DNA of 64,000 nt, taken from Camellia lanceoleosa. Lineage: Eukaryota; Streptophyta; Magnoliopsida; Ericales; Theaceae. The translations under genes and the position numbers were made by a program. This document shows, piece by piece, positions 44,983 to 55,279 of the stretch. Each line of letters opens with the position of its first letter. The first letter of the stretch is position 1. The stretch lies in the NCBI GenBank assembly GCA_025200525.1, contig CM045758.1, forward strand, positions 2,604,001 to 2,668,000, given 5' to 3'. The notes beneath the pieces are model-generated. The model saw only the letters and a program-made list of their open reading frames with translations. It was not told the DNA's origin and made no database searches.

Positions 44983-47900
44983 ATGGCGGGTAATTTTCCT
45001 CATGGCGGAGGTCCTCTAGGTGCCGGGGATGATTTTGATGTCATGACTCTGCCTCTGAGGGTTCGACCCTTCATTCCCGAGAGGTATGCCCCGCCGGCAC
45101 ACGTTCTTCCCCGAGCCATTTTTCGTCACTTCACTGACTTTAGTGATCGAGCACCTGGAGATGTACTTCTACGAGAGCCAGAGCATCACCTCTCCTACGA
45201 GGCCCGAGAGGTATTTTACTTCATTTTCTGCATTTTTCGTGCATTTCGTGCCTTTGCCATGCTTGAACACACAGTTTAGCCTATGACATAGTACTTTGTT
45301 TGCACCCTGAACATGTGGCTTAAACACTTGAATTTCTGAACACTCGGCTCATTAATTGATTGTGAACGCACGGCACACATTAGTTAAGAATTGAACACAC
45401 GGCTCAAACACTGATTTGTCGAACACACAGCCCGAATTTGAAGGTGAACACACAGCACACACTGACTAAGAGTAGAACACGCAGCCCAAACTCTGATTTT
45501 CTGAACACACAGCTCGGATTGATGGTGAACACACGGCACACACTGATTGGGATTTGAACACACAGCCCAAACATCAATTCTCTGAATACGCAGCTCAAAT
45601 TGATGGTGAACACACAGCCCACACTGATTGAGAGTAGAACACGCAGCCCAAACTCTGATTTTCTGAACACACAGCTTAAATTGACGGTGAACACACGGCA
45701 CACACTGATTGAGAGTAGAACACGCAGCCCTATCTCTAACTTTTTGAACACGCAGCCTAGGTTGATGGTGAACACACAGCACACACTGATTTAGAGTAGA
45801 ACACGCAGCCCCAACTCAGATTTTCTGAACACACAGCTCGGATTGATGGTGAACACACAGCCCACACTGATTTAGAGTAGAACACGCAGCCCTAACTCAG
45901 ATTTTCTGAACACGCAGCCCAGGTTGATGGTGAACACACAGCACACACTGATTTAGAGTAGAACACGCAGCCCCAACTCAGATTTTCTGAACACACAGCT
46001 CGGATTGATGGTGAACACACAAGATTTAGAGTAGAACACGCACTTTTATTTTGACGAACACACGGCTCGGATTGATGGTGAACACTGACCCTTAATCGAT
46101 TTAGAGTAGAACACGCATGACTCTAACTCGATTTTTGAACACAGCCCAAATTGATAGTGAGCACACAGCACACACTGATTTAGAGTAGAACACGCAGCCC
46201 CAACTCAGATTTTCTGAACACACAGCTCGCTTACTTTTGCTTCGCACGCAGCCTATTTACTTGCACACAGCTTATTCATTTCATTTGCACACAACTCATT
46301 CATTTATACTGACACATGTATTCAATCTGAATGCAGGTTGGTTCTCGCACCGTGCGAGGATATGGTTCCACCACTGCTAGAGAGTGGTATACTGAGCTCC
46401 CGGAGGCTGTCTGGGATTTAGTTGATTTGGCAGGGTTCGGGGCCTTCTGCGTTGGGTTATCACATTGTCCTGCCAGGAGGACACTGTTGGCAGCTTTGGT
46501 GGAGAGATGGCGGGACACCACCAACTCCTTCCATTTTTCCGCCACCGGGGATTTGACTATGACCCCGTTGGATTTTGATGTACTGACCGGCCTGGACATA
46601 GGAGGTTGGCCCATTCCTTACGACGAGGATATGGGCGAATGGGAGGCCGCTTGGATACATCTGCTGGGGGCCCGCCCGCCTGTGGATAGAGCTTCAGGGA
46701 GAGTCCGATACACCTGGTTCTCTTCCCATTATCGAGGGGAGGATGGAGCAGGACTCTGAAGGCGGAGCAAGATGCGTGGTTTTCTTATGTTCCTCTTCGG
46801 ACTACTCGTCACGATAGAGGGAACACGGTTGGCATCATTGGCGCCTGGTTGACTTATCACAGTCGGACAATATGGTAGGCGGCAAACTGGCTACCCTTTA
46901 CTGCTACATGAGCGCGACCTCCCGCGGGCAGGGAGACTCACTTGGCGGTTATTGAAGAGCCTGGGAGGTACTTTCTGTCCTCTTGATTTACATTTCTGCT
47001 CCTCATTACTTATACACTACACACACAACGCACTTTACTCTCTGTATTTTGCCCTCAGCATTTTGTATTTACATTCTGCACTGCTTTCTTCAGTTATGGA
47101 TCTACGTATATTTCCCAACGTTAGCCCCAGAGTTGGTGGTGGCAGGGCCCCTCATGACCCCATACTCACTGGTATTCGAGGGCCAGCACCGGCCGAGACC
47201 CCGAGAGACTCTCTTTTATCTGCGACAGTATTTTGACACCGTGCGAACAACAGAGGTATTTCAGAACTCTCAGTTCCTTCCGTTTTCATCTTTGATTTGC
47301 CCTGTATATTCCCGATTTCTGATTGGTTTATGCACTGGTTATCCTCAGATTACATGGCAGCCCTGGGCGCCTTTGGGTGATGGTCTCCGATTTCAATATG
47401 CCGGAGGATCGGGCACCTCCCAGTACAGGATCCTGCTCGAGGGACCGGTTGGTAGAGCATGGTTTCTGGGGGGACGCTTTGCGTCGGTATGGGGTACACT
47501 TCTCAGATCCTCCCGCAATGTTTGACCAAGATATGCGATCTTTGATAGGCTCTCTACCCAGGATGTCGTTAGTGCTATGCTGGGCACTGATGCTTTGCTA
47601 CATCTTACGAAGGGGGACTACGCCACTTATCGCCATACATATCTGATGCCTCCCTTGACGGGAGTGCGTACTCCGTCACTGAGGCCTGCTGATGTACCAT
47701 CTTTGAGTTCCTCCAGCAGGGCTGGTACATCTAGAGGTGGGCGCGGATTCGTTCCCCCGATTCCTCCGACTCTTCATCATCCTGGGTGGCCAGACATGCC
47801 GACCGAGTTGACGAGTTAGCGATTTGGGGTTCCTTACCAGGTCTCACTGGAGCCTCTCCTTCCTGACCACAGATACGTCAGAGATCCTGATTCACCGCCG

Positions 47901-48656
47901 GTATGTTTTTATAGCCTTGATTTATCAGTCGGATACTCGGACATTCATTCCTTTACTGATAGTTTTGCATTTGTGTCTATAGCCTCCAGTTGAGTACATA
48001 GATGAGATGCTTGGAATGCTGGCCACATTTGAGGGCATGATCCTGCGGAGGGAGGCAAAGCTGGCCATTATGGGTGTGCAGGTATTGTTCATCTTTCTTG
48101 CATTTATCATATTTCTGATGACACACTGGTTTTGAACATTCTACTGCATTAATAGGCTATTTGTGTAGAACACATCTGACACACACCCCACTCACATACT
48201 GTACTTGCATCTGATTTCCATATTTGAACTGATGTATTGAACTCTTCACTTTCAGATGCCCCCTGTGTATGCTCCCATGGCCGAGCCACTGGGCCTTCTC
48301 GGGGAGGTCGATCGTCTGGATCTTTTCAGTCTTTGGGCCATCTGGGCCCTTTCGAGGAGCTGAGCCATCCAGGCCTTTTCAGGGAGCTGGGCCATCCAGG
48401 CCTTTCTGAGGAGCTCGAGTAGGGTCCTCTCACAGACGCAGGGCATATGTTATAGAGGCGGAGCCCGATGAGGAGGAGGAGGAGGAGGCACTTGGCCGTC
48501 CGGAGACATCCGTGAGGAGGGGATTCGGTCTTGGTTCCGGAGTGGAGGCGGTGAGGGGATCTGAGGATGACAGCCCAACCCGATGGTGATGGTGGTGCAG
48601 AGGTTGTCCCGGAGAATAGGATGAGGGGGCTCTCATTCCCGCTCCGAGGACATTGA
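44983..48656 (+). pseudogene. Antisense plant mobile domain (PMD) gene of element B, multi-exon
   Basis: A plus-strand gene opposite to pol. Exons with GT-AG borders are 44983-45210, 46337-46967, 47094-47255, 47349-47900, 47983-48081 and 48256 to about 48656. Exon 1 is 76 whole codons (MAGNFPHGGG start) and joins exon 2 in phase. Exon 2 carries the PMD signature: an AGFGAFCVGLSHCPARR segment, LVERWRDTTNSFHFS and MTPLDFDVLTGLDIGG. Exon 3 has WIYVYFPTLAPE and exon 4 ITWQPWAPLGDG. The last exon encodes a Glu-rich tail. A frameshift near 46750, a TAG at 46878-46880 and a shift near 47480 show decay. PMD (Pfam PF10536) is known from plant transposons and a few host genes such as MAIN, which act in genome stability and silencing. 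Here its role is unknown. Confidence 0.72.
45310..46300. repeat. Minisatellite of about 80 bp filling PMD intron 1
   Basis: About eleven units combine TGAACACACAGC with CACACTGATTTAGAGTAGAA, CACGCAGCCC and CAGATTTTC. Each unit has two or three GAACAC(A/G)C(A/G)GC sub-repeats. It lies wholly between donor GAG/GTATTT (45210) and acceptor GCAG (46336). Reverse-strand Cys-rich frames across it are repeat artefacts. Confidence 0.85.
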
Positions 48657-49472
48657 TCTTTGCTTCTCGCTTTATTTTCCTTTTTGCTAGTAGTTTGTAG
48701 CACTTTGCATATTGTTAGGCAGTTTTATTTTCTGTAAAACTTGTACCTTTATTTGTTGTAAAACATGATGGAATGAAATAGCTTTTGGAAAGTGTTGTAT
48801 TTGAAAATCTTAGCATCGTATCGCATCGCATTATTTTGCACAAAAATGAAATTGAATGGAAATGTGCCTTGTGTATTTACCGGGTCAGGTAATGAACCGA
48901 CGCAACAAATCAAACAACTCGACTCACTAAGAAATAACAGAATCTTAGCAAGTTTACAACTCGATAAGCAAAGTACAACAATGCTAACGACTCGATAAAC
49001 AAGACTTAACAAAATTGCCTAAACAAAGAGTAACAACTCAAAACACAAAATGCGACAGCTCGACAAAACTTACAACTCAATAAACAAAACGACAACTCGA
49101 TAAGCAAAATACAACAATGTTTAAACAAAACAAAGCGTACTTCGGACGATCTGGGTGATGGAACGCATTCGAAACTGAGAGAAATAGAGGCCTTCAACAT
49201 TCCCGATGCATCGAAATGCCTCAAACTTCCTTCCGGAGGGCAAAACAGGACCAATGAGCATGGCCGGCCACATTTTGCATTCGGGGATTGAAAGGTGGCC
49301 GGCCGGCCAGTTTTTTGAGTCAAAGGTGGCCGGCCTGCTAGAATAGGTGGCTGGCCGGCCACCTTTCCCTGCAACCCACAGAATTCTGACACTTGTCCTT
49401 CGAATAGTGTTTCGCCCCCTATAAAAGCTCCAACTTTGGAACTCATTCATTTCATCACTGCCTTGCACAAAA
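48657..49472 (+). other. Spacer and promoter of the second antisense gene
   Basis: 48657-49250 is AT-rich with repeated ACTCGATAAGCAAA words, shared with 19140-19330 of element A. Then come the palindrome cluster (49260-49369) and a TATA box, CTATAAAAG (49420-49428), 45 bases before the start codon at 49473. Confidence 0.6.
49260..49369 (+). promoter_or_regulatory. Palindrome cluster upstream of element B antisense gene
   Basis: Copies are ATGGCCGGCCAC, GTGGCCGGCCGGCCAG, GTGGCCGGCCTG and GTGGCTGGCCGGCCAC. The bases match the B-family LTR version, not the element A version. The flank GAGCATGGCCGGC also occurs in the LTR (near 42897), so LTR and internal copies share context. Confidence 0.7.
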
Positions 49473-50810
49473 ATGGAGGCATTTCTCGTAGAAAATCTCG
49501 TATCTTGGATCTCCTCTTTAGATGGCTCGAAAAAGTTGAACTTCCGGGGTTTCGGCTTGAATGCACTGTTCATGTTGAGCCAGACTCCGCTACACCTTCC
49601 TTTCCTCCATGCCGCGGCGAGGTTTTGGAACCCGGTAACGCATGTCTTTAGCTTCAGAGGGTAAGAGGTATGTCCCACTTTTGAAGATTTTCAAGTTTTG
49701 ATGGAATCCGATCGAGGTGAGGAAATCTTGCCCCAACTCAATTTTGGCTATGCCTAAACCTTAGGGCGGATGTGCGGACTCAACGCGCATGATGCTCAAT
49801 CCCTGATTTGTAACGGAATGTTGGATATCCCAAGCCTGATTTACCGGTTCTCCGATGCTGGTGACCGCAGCGACCATCATTGGCAAGGCTTCCGGCGACA
49901 CGCCCTCTGTATATGCATGTTATCTCATTTTCTGTTTGCCTCAAGCTTTGGAGGATCCAGTGTCCGTCTGATTGAAGTGGCTCAAGGCTTGAAAGAAGGA
50001 AAGAGTTGCACTGCCATGACATTAGCTGAGACACTGATGGGCTTGGATGTTTTCTATCGTCGGGAGACAACCAGATTCGCAGGGAGTCCACTACTGCTGC
50101 AGGTAATATTTCCCACCCGATCTCACATATGTATTTGCTCACATCACTCGGCCCTCAGGCTCGATTTTTCTCACAAAACCCTTTTCTTACTTTTTCTCTC
50201 ATCGTACATCTCTCTATTCTTTATTCTCTCATTTTTCATCCCTCCCCAGGTATGGTTGATGGATAAATTGCAGGTTGTGGACTCTTGCCCTGCTTATTCA
50301 GCTCGCGGCCACTTCTTTCGACAACGCCTAGTCGACGCCCTTGATGAGGGATGGTGGTTTGAATGGATGTGCAATTTGTCGGCAGATCGCATTGCTTGTC
50401 GCTGCCCTTGGCTCAATCTCCCGGCAATGAGCTACAGTATGTCCCAGCAGGTCGGGATTCGATTGATCGGCTTGACTCACTGCGTATTCTACTTCCCATT
50501 CCGTATTCTGCACCAGTTTGGCCATGATCAGACTTGCCCACCAGAGGGGATAGAGTATCCGGCTACATTCGGTAAGGCGCCTGCTCAAGAAAGTCGCAAA
50601 GATGGGGAAATAGAGAGCTCTTGGCCCTCGCTCCCACTTTCAGTTGTATTTTGTCTGATGAGTGCTAGGATTGGCTCAATGAGGAGGCACAGACTGGGCC
50701 CAGCTTGGCATCAGAGGCTTCGACTAGCTCTGGGAGGGGGCGCAGGGACACCTGACTTGACTATGCCCCAGATTTATTGCTTTATTAGTACTTTCAAGTT
50801 TTCGTTATGA
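49473..50810 (+). CDS. Antisense DUF7745-like gene of element B, one intron, two stops
   Basis: It starts MEAFLVENLVSWISSLDGS and runs in one frame to TGA at 50808. Landmarks are the FWNPVTHVF/CPTFEDF segment, then AETLMGLDVFYRRE, SPLLLQ/VWLMDKLQVV, a CPWLNLPAMSY stretch and VFYFPFRILHQFGHDQ. An intron from CAG/GTAATATT (50103) to CCCCAG (50249) is 147 bases with no stop, so both spliced and retained forms stay in frame. Two TAA codons (49662 and 49759) interrupt exon 1; CAA to TAA by C-to-T change would explain both. From memory the family resembles plant DUF7745, function unknown. It is convergent with pol and has its own TATA box. An alternative call is a diverged PMD protein. Confidence 0.68.
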
Positions 50811-51447
50811 GTGTAATAAAAAAGCAACTTCAATTGTATGCAAGAGCAAGAGAACTCTGTTTTGAAATCAACGAAATTGAAGGTTGTGGTACTGAAAATT
50901 TTCCGCTTTGGTACAAAAATGGTCTCAGTTGTGAAAAGATTAATTTGAACAAAGTCAACTTTTATTAAAACTTTTCAAAACTATTTTCGATATGGGTCAG
51001 AACTGGACACGCCTGAGATCTGTCACTTAGATGCACAACCCCGGATCCTAGCAACTGGAAAGTTGCCCCTAGTCTGAATGGTACGACAACACTGTATGGC
51101 AATGGAAAGTTGCCCCTAGTCTAAATAGCACTGTACCGGAGATCACGATGAATGCTGATGAATAGAGATGACTGAGATGATCAAATGGACAAAGTTGATC
51201 GGGGAAAAGATTGTGGCTGAACTTCAAGATAAAGCTGCCTACGTATCCCAAAGATGGGAATCAAGCCTTACGTAGTTCAGGCTCAGGTTCGCTCGGGTAT
51301 TTTTACTCTTCTTTTGCGCTCTAACTTTTGCCAAGGCCGCCCTTTGCGGGTTTTCAACCTTGCGAGCTCAGTTTTTATAATTTCAAATTTTTTATGCTCT
51401 GAGTTTTGCCTAGGTCGCCCTTTCGGGTTTTCGGCCTAGCGAACCTC
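50811..51447. other. Spacer between converging antisense gene and pol, with duplicated module
   Basis: Non-coding, conserved with 20950-21580 of element A. A module is repeated next to the pol stop: GCCAAGGCCGCCCTTTGCGG (51330-51349) and GCCTAGGTCGCCCTTTCGGG (51408-51427). Each can form a small GC hairpin (CCGCCCTTTGCGGG). Transcripts of both strands end in this area, so a 3'-end role is possible. Confidence 0.5.
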
Positions 51448-54393
51448 TCAGGGGTAGTATTTCTTCAACTTGTCCATGTTGATCGGTTGGGAAAACTCTA
51501 AGCCATCTAGATCCATCAGAACCACAGCTCCACCTGACCAGATTGACTTGATGATGTAGGGACCAGTCCAATTGGGTCTGAACTTGCCCCTTGGGTCGTG
51601 GATGGGAGCTCGGTTGTCTTTGAGTACCAAATCTCCTTCCTTTAAATTCCTAGACTTAACCTTCTTGTTAAAAGCCCGGGCAATTCTGCGTTGATAGCCT
51701 TGAATGTGGTACAGTGCTTTCAACCTTCTTTCATCGAAGAGCATGAGTTCCTCAAATCTGTTCTGCTGCCAATCCGCTTCGGCTATTTGACACTCGGCCA
51801 ATACTCGTAATGACGGAACCTCAATCTCAATAGGTAGAACGGCCTCCATTCCATAAACCAGTGAATACGGAGTCGCCCCAGTAGAAGTTCTGATTGAAGT
51901 TCGATAGCCCCACAGAGCAAACGGCAGCTTATCTGGCCAGTCTCGGTAGGTTTCCACCATCTTCTGCAGTATGTGCTTGATATTCTTGTTGGCGGCCTCG
52001 ACCGCTCCATTGGTCTGCGGCCGATAGGTAGATGACTTATGAAAAGCCACGTTATATTTCTCCAACAAATCAATCACCTCCTTCTTGAAGTGGGAACCAT
52101 TGTCTGAAATTATTTCGTTTGGGACCCCGTAGCGACAGATGATGTTGTTTCGGATAAATTTTGCGACGTGCGAAGCCTTCAACACCGCATAAGATTGGGC
52201 CTCAACCCACTTTGTAAAATAATCTATCGCTACCAAGATGAACTCATGCCCATTCGACCCCTTCGGCGTAACAGCTCCGATTACATCAATTCCCCAGACA
52301 GAAAACGGCCATGGCGAAGTCATGTTGTACAGCTTTGACGGCGGAATGTTCATGCGATTTGCATGAATCTGACATTTGTGGCATCGCCGGACGAAACCAA
52401 TACAATCCTCTTCCATGGTGGACCAGTAATAACCCTGTCTGAGGATCTTCCGTGCCAACATTACCCCATTCATGTGCGTACCACATTCTCCCCCGTGGAT
52501 GGCTTCCATCAGACGCTTTGACTCTTCGGCATCAACGCACAGTTTATGCATTCCCAGATGACCCCGTTTATACAGTTTACCCCCACAGATGATGAACTGA
52601 ACTGTCATTCTCCTGATTGCCCTTTTGTCTTTGGCATTTACCCCTGGCGGGTATGCTTCTTTCTCCAAGAAGTTCCAGATGTCGTAATACCAGAGGTGTT
52701 CGTCCTGAACTTCATCTATGGTTGCAATCGACTCATAGGCAGGTGCAAATTTCTGGTCAATGATGAATTGACGCATTCGTACTCCACACAGGATGTCTAT
52801 CATAGAAGATAAAGTTGCTAAAGAATCTGCGAACCTGTTGTTCTCTCTTAGTAGATGCGTAAAACTTAGCTTCTCAAACCGAGGAATCAGCAAATCCAAG
52901 GTCTGGGAATACATCATCATCTTTTCCTCTTTTACTTTCCAGTCTCCTTTAGCTTGAGACACAACAAGGTTCGAGTCCCCAATGACATCCAACCGTCTTG
53001 CCCCTAGTTCTAGGGCTGCTTTTAGACCAGCGATGCACGCCTCATATTCTGCTTTATTGTTCGAGACTTTGAATCGGAGTTTGAAGGCGATAGGGATACG
53101 GGAATTGTCGGGTGCTATCAGCAACACTCCTATCCCATACCCATGTTGATTTGACGCTCCGTCAAAGTACATTGTCCAAGTTTCATCGTCGATATACAGA
53201 ATTGATTCATCCAGGAATAGGTACTCAACTGCTTCATCCCCCTCAACCGGGTGGTCGGCAAGGAACTCTGCCACTGCTCTTCCTTTCACTGACTTGCGTG
53301 TCACGTACGTGAGATCAAATTCGGAGAGCAACAGCAACCAACGAGCTAGCCTACCTGTAAGTGCTGGTTTCTCGAAAAGATATTTGATGGGATCAAGTCG
53401 TGAAACCAACATTACAGAGTGAGCTAACAGGTAATGCCGCAGCTTCCTGGTAGCCCATACCAAAGCTAAACAAGCCTTTTCCAGTGGAGTGTAGCGGGTT
53501 TCGTACTCCAGCATCTTCTTGCTGAGATAGTAGATGGCTTTCTCCACCTTGTCTTCTGATTCTTGTGCAAGCATGCAGCCCATCGTGGTTTCAGTTACTG
53601 ACAGATACAAAATCAACGGTTTCCCCAGTTCTAGTGACGATAAAACGGGCGGGTTCTGTAGATATTCTTTAATCTGTTCAAATGCAGCTTGACATCGGCC
53701 GTCCCATTGAAACTTCTTTCCTTTCTTCAGCAGACCAAAAAGTGGTTCACAAGTCAAGGTTAATTTTGAAATAAACCGTCCTATGAATTGCACTTTACCC
53801 AGAAAGCCTCGCACCTCCTTTTCAGTCCTCGGTGGTGGCATTTCTAAGATGGCCTTGATTTTGAAAGGGTCGACCTCGATGCCCCTTTGTGTAATCAGAA
53901 ACCCCATCATTTTTCCCGCTGTAACACCAAATGTACATTTCTGAGGGTTTAGCTGCAACCGGAATTCCCTGATCCTTTGGAAAAACTTATGCAAGGCGGT
54001 GTAGTGGCCCTCTCTTTCTTTGGACTTGACAATCATGTCGTCCACATACACCTCAACCTCTTTGTGGATCATATCATGTAGTATTGTGGTTGCGGCCCGT
54101 TGATAAGTAGCTCCAGCGTTCTTCAACCCAAACGACATTACCCTGTAGCAGTATGTCCCCCACGGAGTGGTGAATGCAGTCTTTTTCCGGTCTTCGGGTG
54201 CCATCACTATCTGGTTATAACCTGAGAAGCCATCCATAAATGAGAGCACAGCGTGCCCCGCTGTGAAATCCACCAACTCATCGATGTGCGGTAAGGGGAA
54301 GTCGTCCTTTGGACTAGCTCTGTTCAAATCCCTGAAATCCACACACACCCGGATCCTGCCATCTTTCTTCGGCACCGGAACAATGTTGGCCAA
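51448..54393 (-). CDS. Element B pol: RT, RNase H, aRNH and integrase, 981 residues open
   Basis: The longest open frame of the window. RT has YVDD at residues 116-119. The first RNase H (about 250-345) keeps the fold segments but has lost clear catalytic residues (ILYLSVTETTMG). The second, archaeal-type RNase H (about 405-530) has all four acidic residues: D411 (YFDGASN), E449 (NNKAEYEA), D473 (IGDSN) and D523 (FADSLA). Integrase has H633, H640, C671, C674, then D703, D764 and E799 (NGAVEAANK) and ends MDKLKKYYP without a chromodomain. The dual RNase H defines the Tat lineage. The frame stays open into the RT N-terminus (YPTWLANIVPVPKKDG) past the non-ATG codon at 54393, so it is part of a polyprotein. 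Confidence 0.93.
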   Translation of the reverse strand: MANIVPVPKKDGRIRVCVDFRDLNRASPKDDFPLPHIDELVDFTAGHAVLSFMDGFSGYNQIVMAPEDRKKTAFTTPWGTYCYRVMSFGLKNAGATYQRAATTILHDMIHKEVEVYVDDMIVKSKEREGHYTALHKFFQRIREFRLQLNPQKCTFGVTAGKMMGFLITQRGIEVDPFKIKAILEMPPPRTEKEVRGFLGKVQFIGRFISKLTLTCEPLFGLLKKGKKFQWDGRCQAAFEQIKEYLQNPPVLSSLELGKPLILYLSVTETTMGCMLAQESEDKVEKAIYYLSKKMLEYETRYTPLEKACLALVWATRKLRHYLLAHSVMLVSRLDPIKYLFEKPALTGRLARWLLLLSEFDLTYVTRKSVKGRAVAEFLADHPVEGDEAVEYLFLDESILYIDDETWTMYFDGASNQHGYGIGVLLIAPDNSRIPIAFKLRFKVSNNKAEYEACIAGLKAALELGARRLDVIGDSNLVVSQAKGDWKVKEEKMMMYSQTLDLLIPRFEKLSFTHLLRENNRFADSLATLSSMIDILCGVRMRQFIIDQKFAPAYESIATIDEVQDEHLWYYDIWNFLEKEAYPPGVNAKDKRAIRRMTVQFIICGGKLYKRGHLGMHKLCVDAEESKRLMEAIHGGECGTHMNGVMLARKILRQGYYWSTMEEDCIGFVRRCHKCQIHANRMNIPPSKLYNMTSPWPFSVWGIDVIGAVTPKGSNGHEFILVAIDYFTKWVEAQSYAVLKASHVAKFIRNNIICRYGVPNEIISDNGSHFKKEVIDLLEKYNVAFHKSSTYRPQTNGAVEAANKNIKHILQKMVETYRDWPDKLPFALWGYRTSIRTSTGATPYSLVYGMEAVLPIEIEVPSLRVLAECQIAEADWQQNRFEELMLFDERRLKALYHIQGYQRRIARAFNKKVKSRNLKEGDLVLKDNRAPIHDPRGKFRPNWTGPYIIKSIWSGGAVVLMDLDGLEFSQPINMDKLKKYYP

Positions 54394-54935
54394 CCAAGTA
54401 GGATATTCAGATACCAGCAGGAAGCCTGCGTCGATTTGCTTGGTGACCTCTTCCTTAATCTTGAGAGCCGTCGGCGGATCCTTCGAGTTTCGCTGATGTG
54501 TCGGGCCTCGGGGTCAAGGGGAATCCGATACTGTACAATCTCAGGATCGATTCCACGCATGTCTTCGTAGGACCACGCGAAAACATCTTTGAAATCTTTT
54601 AATAAAGCGACTAAGCGCTCGCGTTCCACCGAAGACAACGTGGACCCGATCTGGACCAGCCGCGGGTCCTCTTCAGTACCAATGTTCACGGTAGTGATTT
54701 CGTCCACTAGGGGTTTAACAAATCTTTCCTGCTCTTGCTCAATTAATCGTTGCAAAACCGGAGGAACTTCGTCCTCGTTGTTTTCAAAATTTTGAAAGTC
54801 TGAATTAATGCAATAAATTAAGGGCACAGAAAAGTACTCGGAAATCACATTTACCTCATTCTCATTAAGTTCATCCAAATCGTCCGATTCATTTACAACA
54901 GACTCAAATGAAAAGGAAAAAGACGACCTAGACAA
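54394..54935 (-). pseudogene. Element B pre-RT acidic region and RT N-terminus
   Basis: An acidic stretch (SDDLDELNENEVN) is followed by the conserved pre-RT part with LLKDFKDVFAWSYEDM and IVQYRIPLDPEARHI. At about 54490 the frame shifts relative to the main pol frame, with some bases missing where the family has a KLRR-type segment. This is one of the few lesions in B pol. Confidence 0.75.
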
Positions 54936-55279
54936 GACTGTGGCATCCGGGTTAACATCCCCAGGAGTACCAGACTTAGACTTCGGTCAGTGGAATCGAT
55001 TAGACTCACAAGACTCGGTGGAATCGATTCGACTCACCACCCGATCTTCTTTGGACAAAAATCCCTCCTCATATTGCCAAATGAGAGAGGGTGCGATAGA
55101 TGCATCCAAGATAGCTGCTGGTTGGCTCGCAGCCGTTTCATCCCCAATCATGGAAACCGCGAAGTTATCCCCCAAGCACTTATGGTCGATCAGAGGATCA
55201 GAAAGTAGACATGCCAGCGCTACCCCCATTTCAAATTCTGTGCCCTCAGGATCCACTACTTTACCTTTATTGACCTCGG

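Noticed and set aside
45384..45784. Minus-strand Cys/Val-rich repetitive frames
   Set aside because: They translate the intron minisatellite of the PMD gene.
49436..49664. A short separate gene starting at 49436
   Set aside because: It is an out-of-frame shadow of exon 1 of the DUF7745-like gene, whose ATG at 49473 has the matching homolog in element A.
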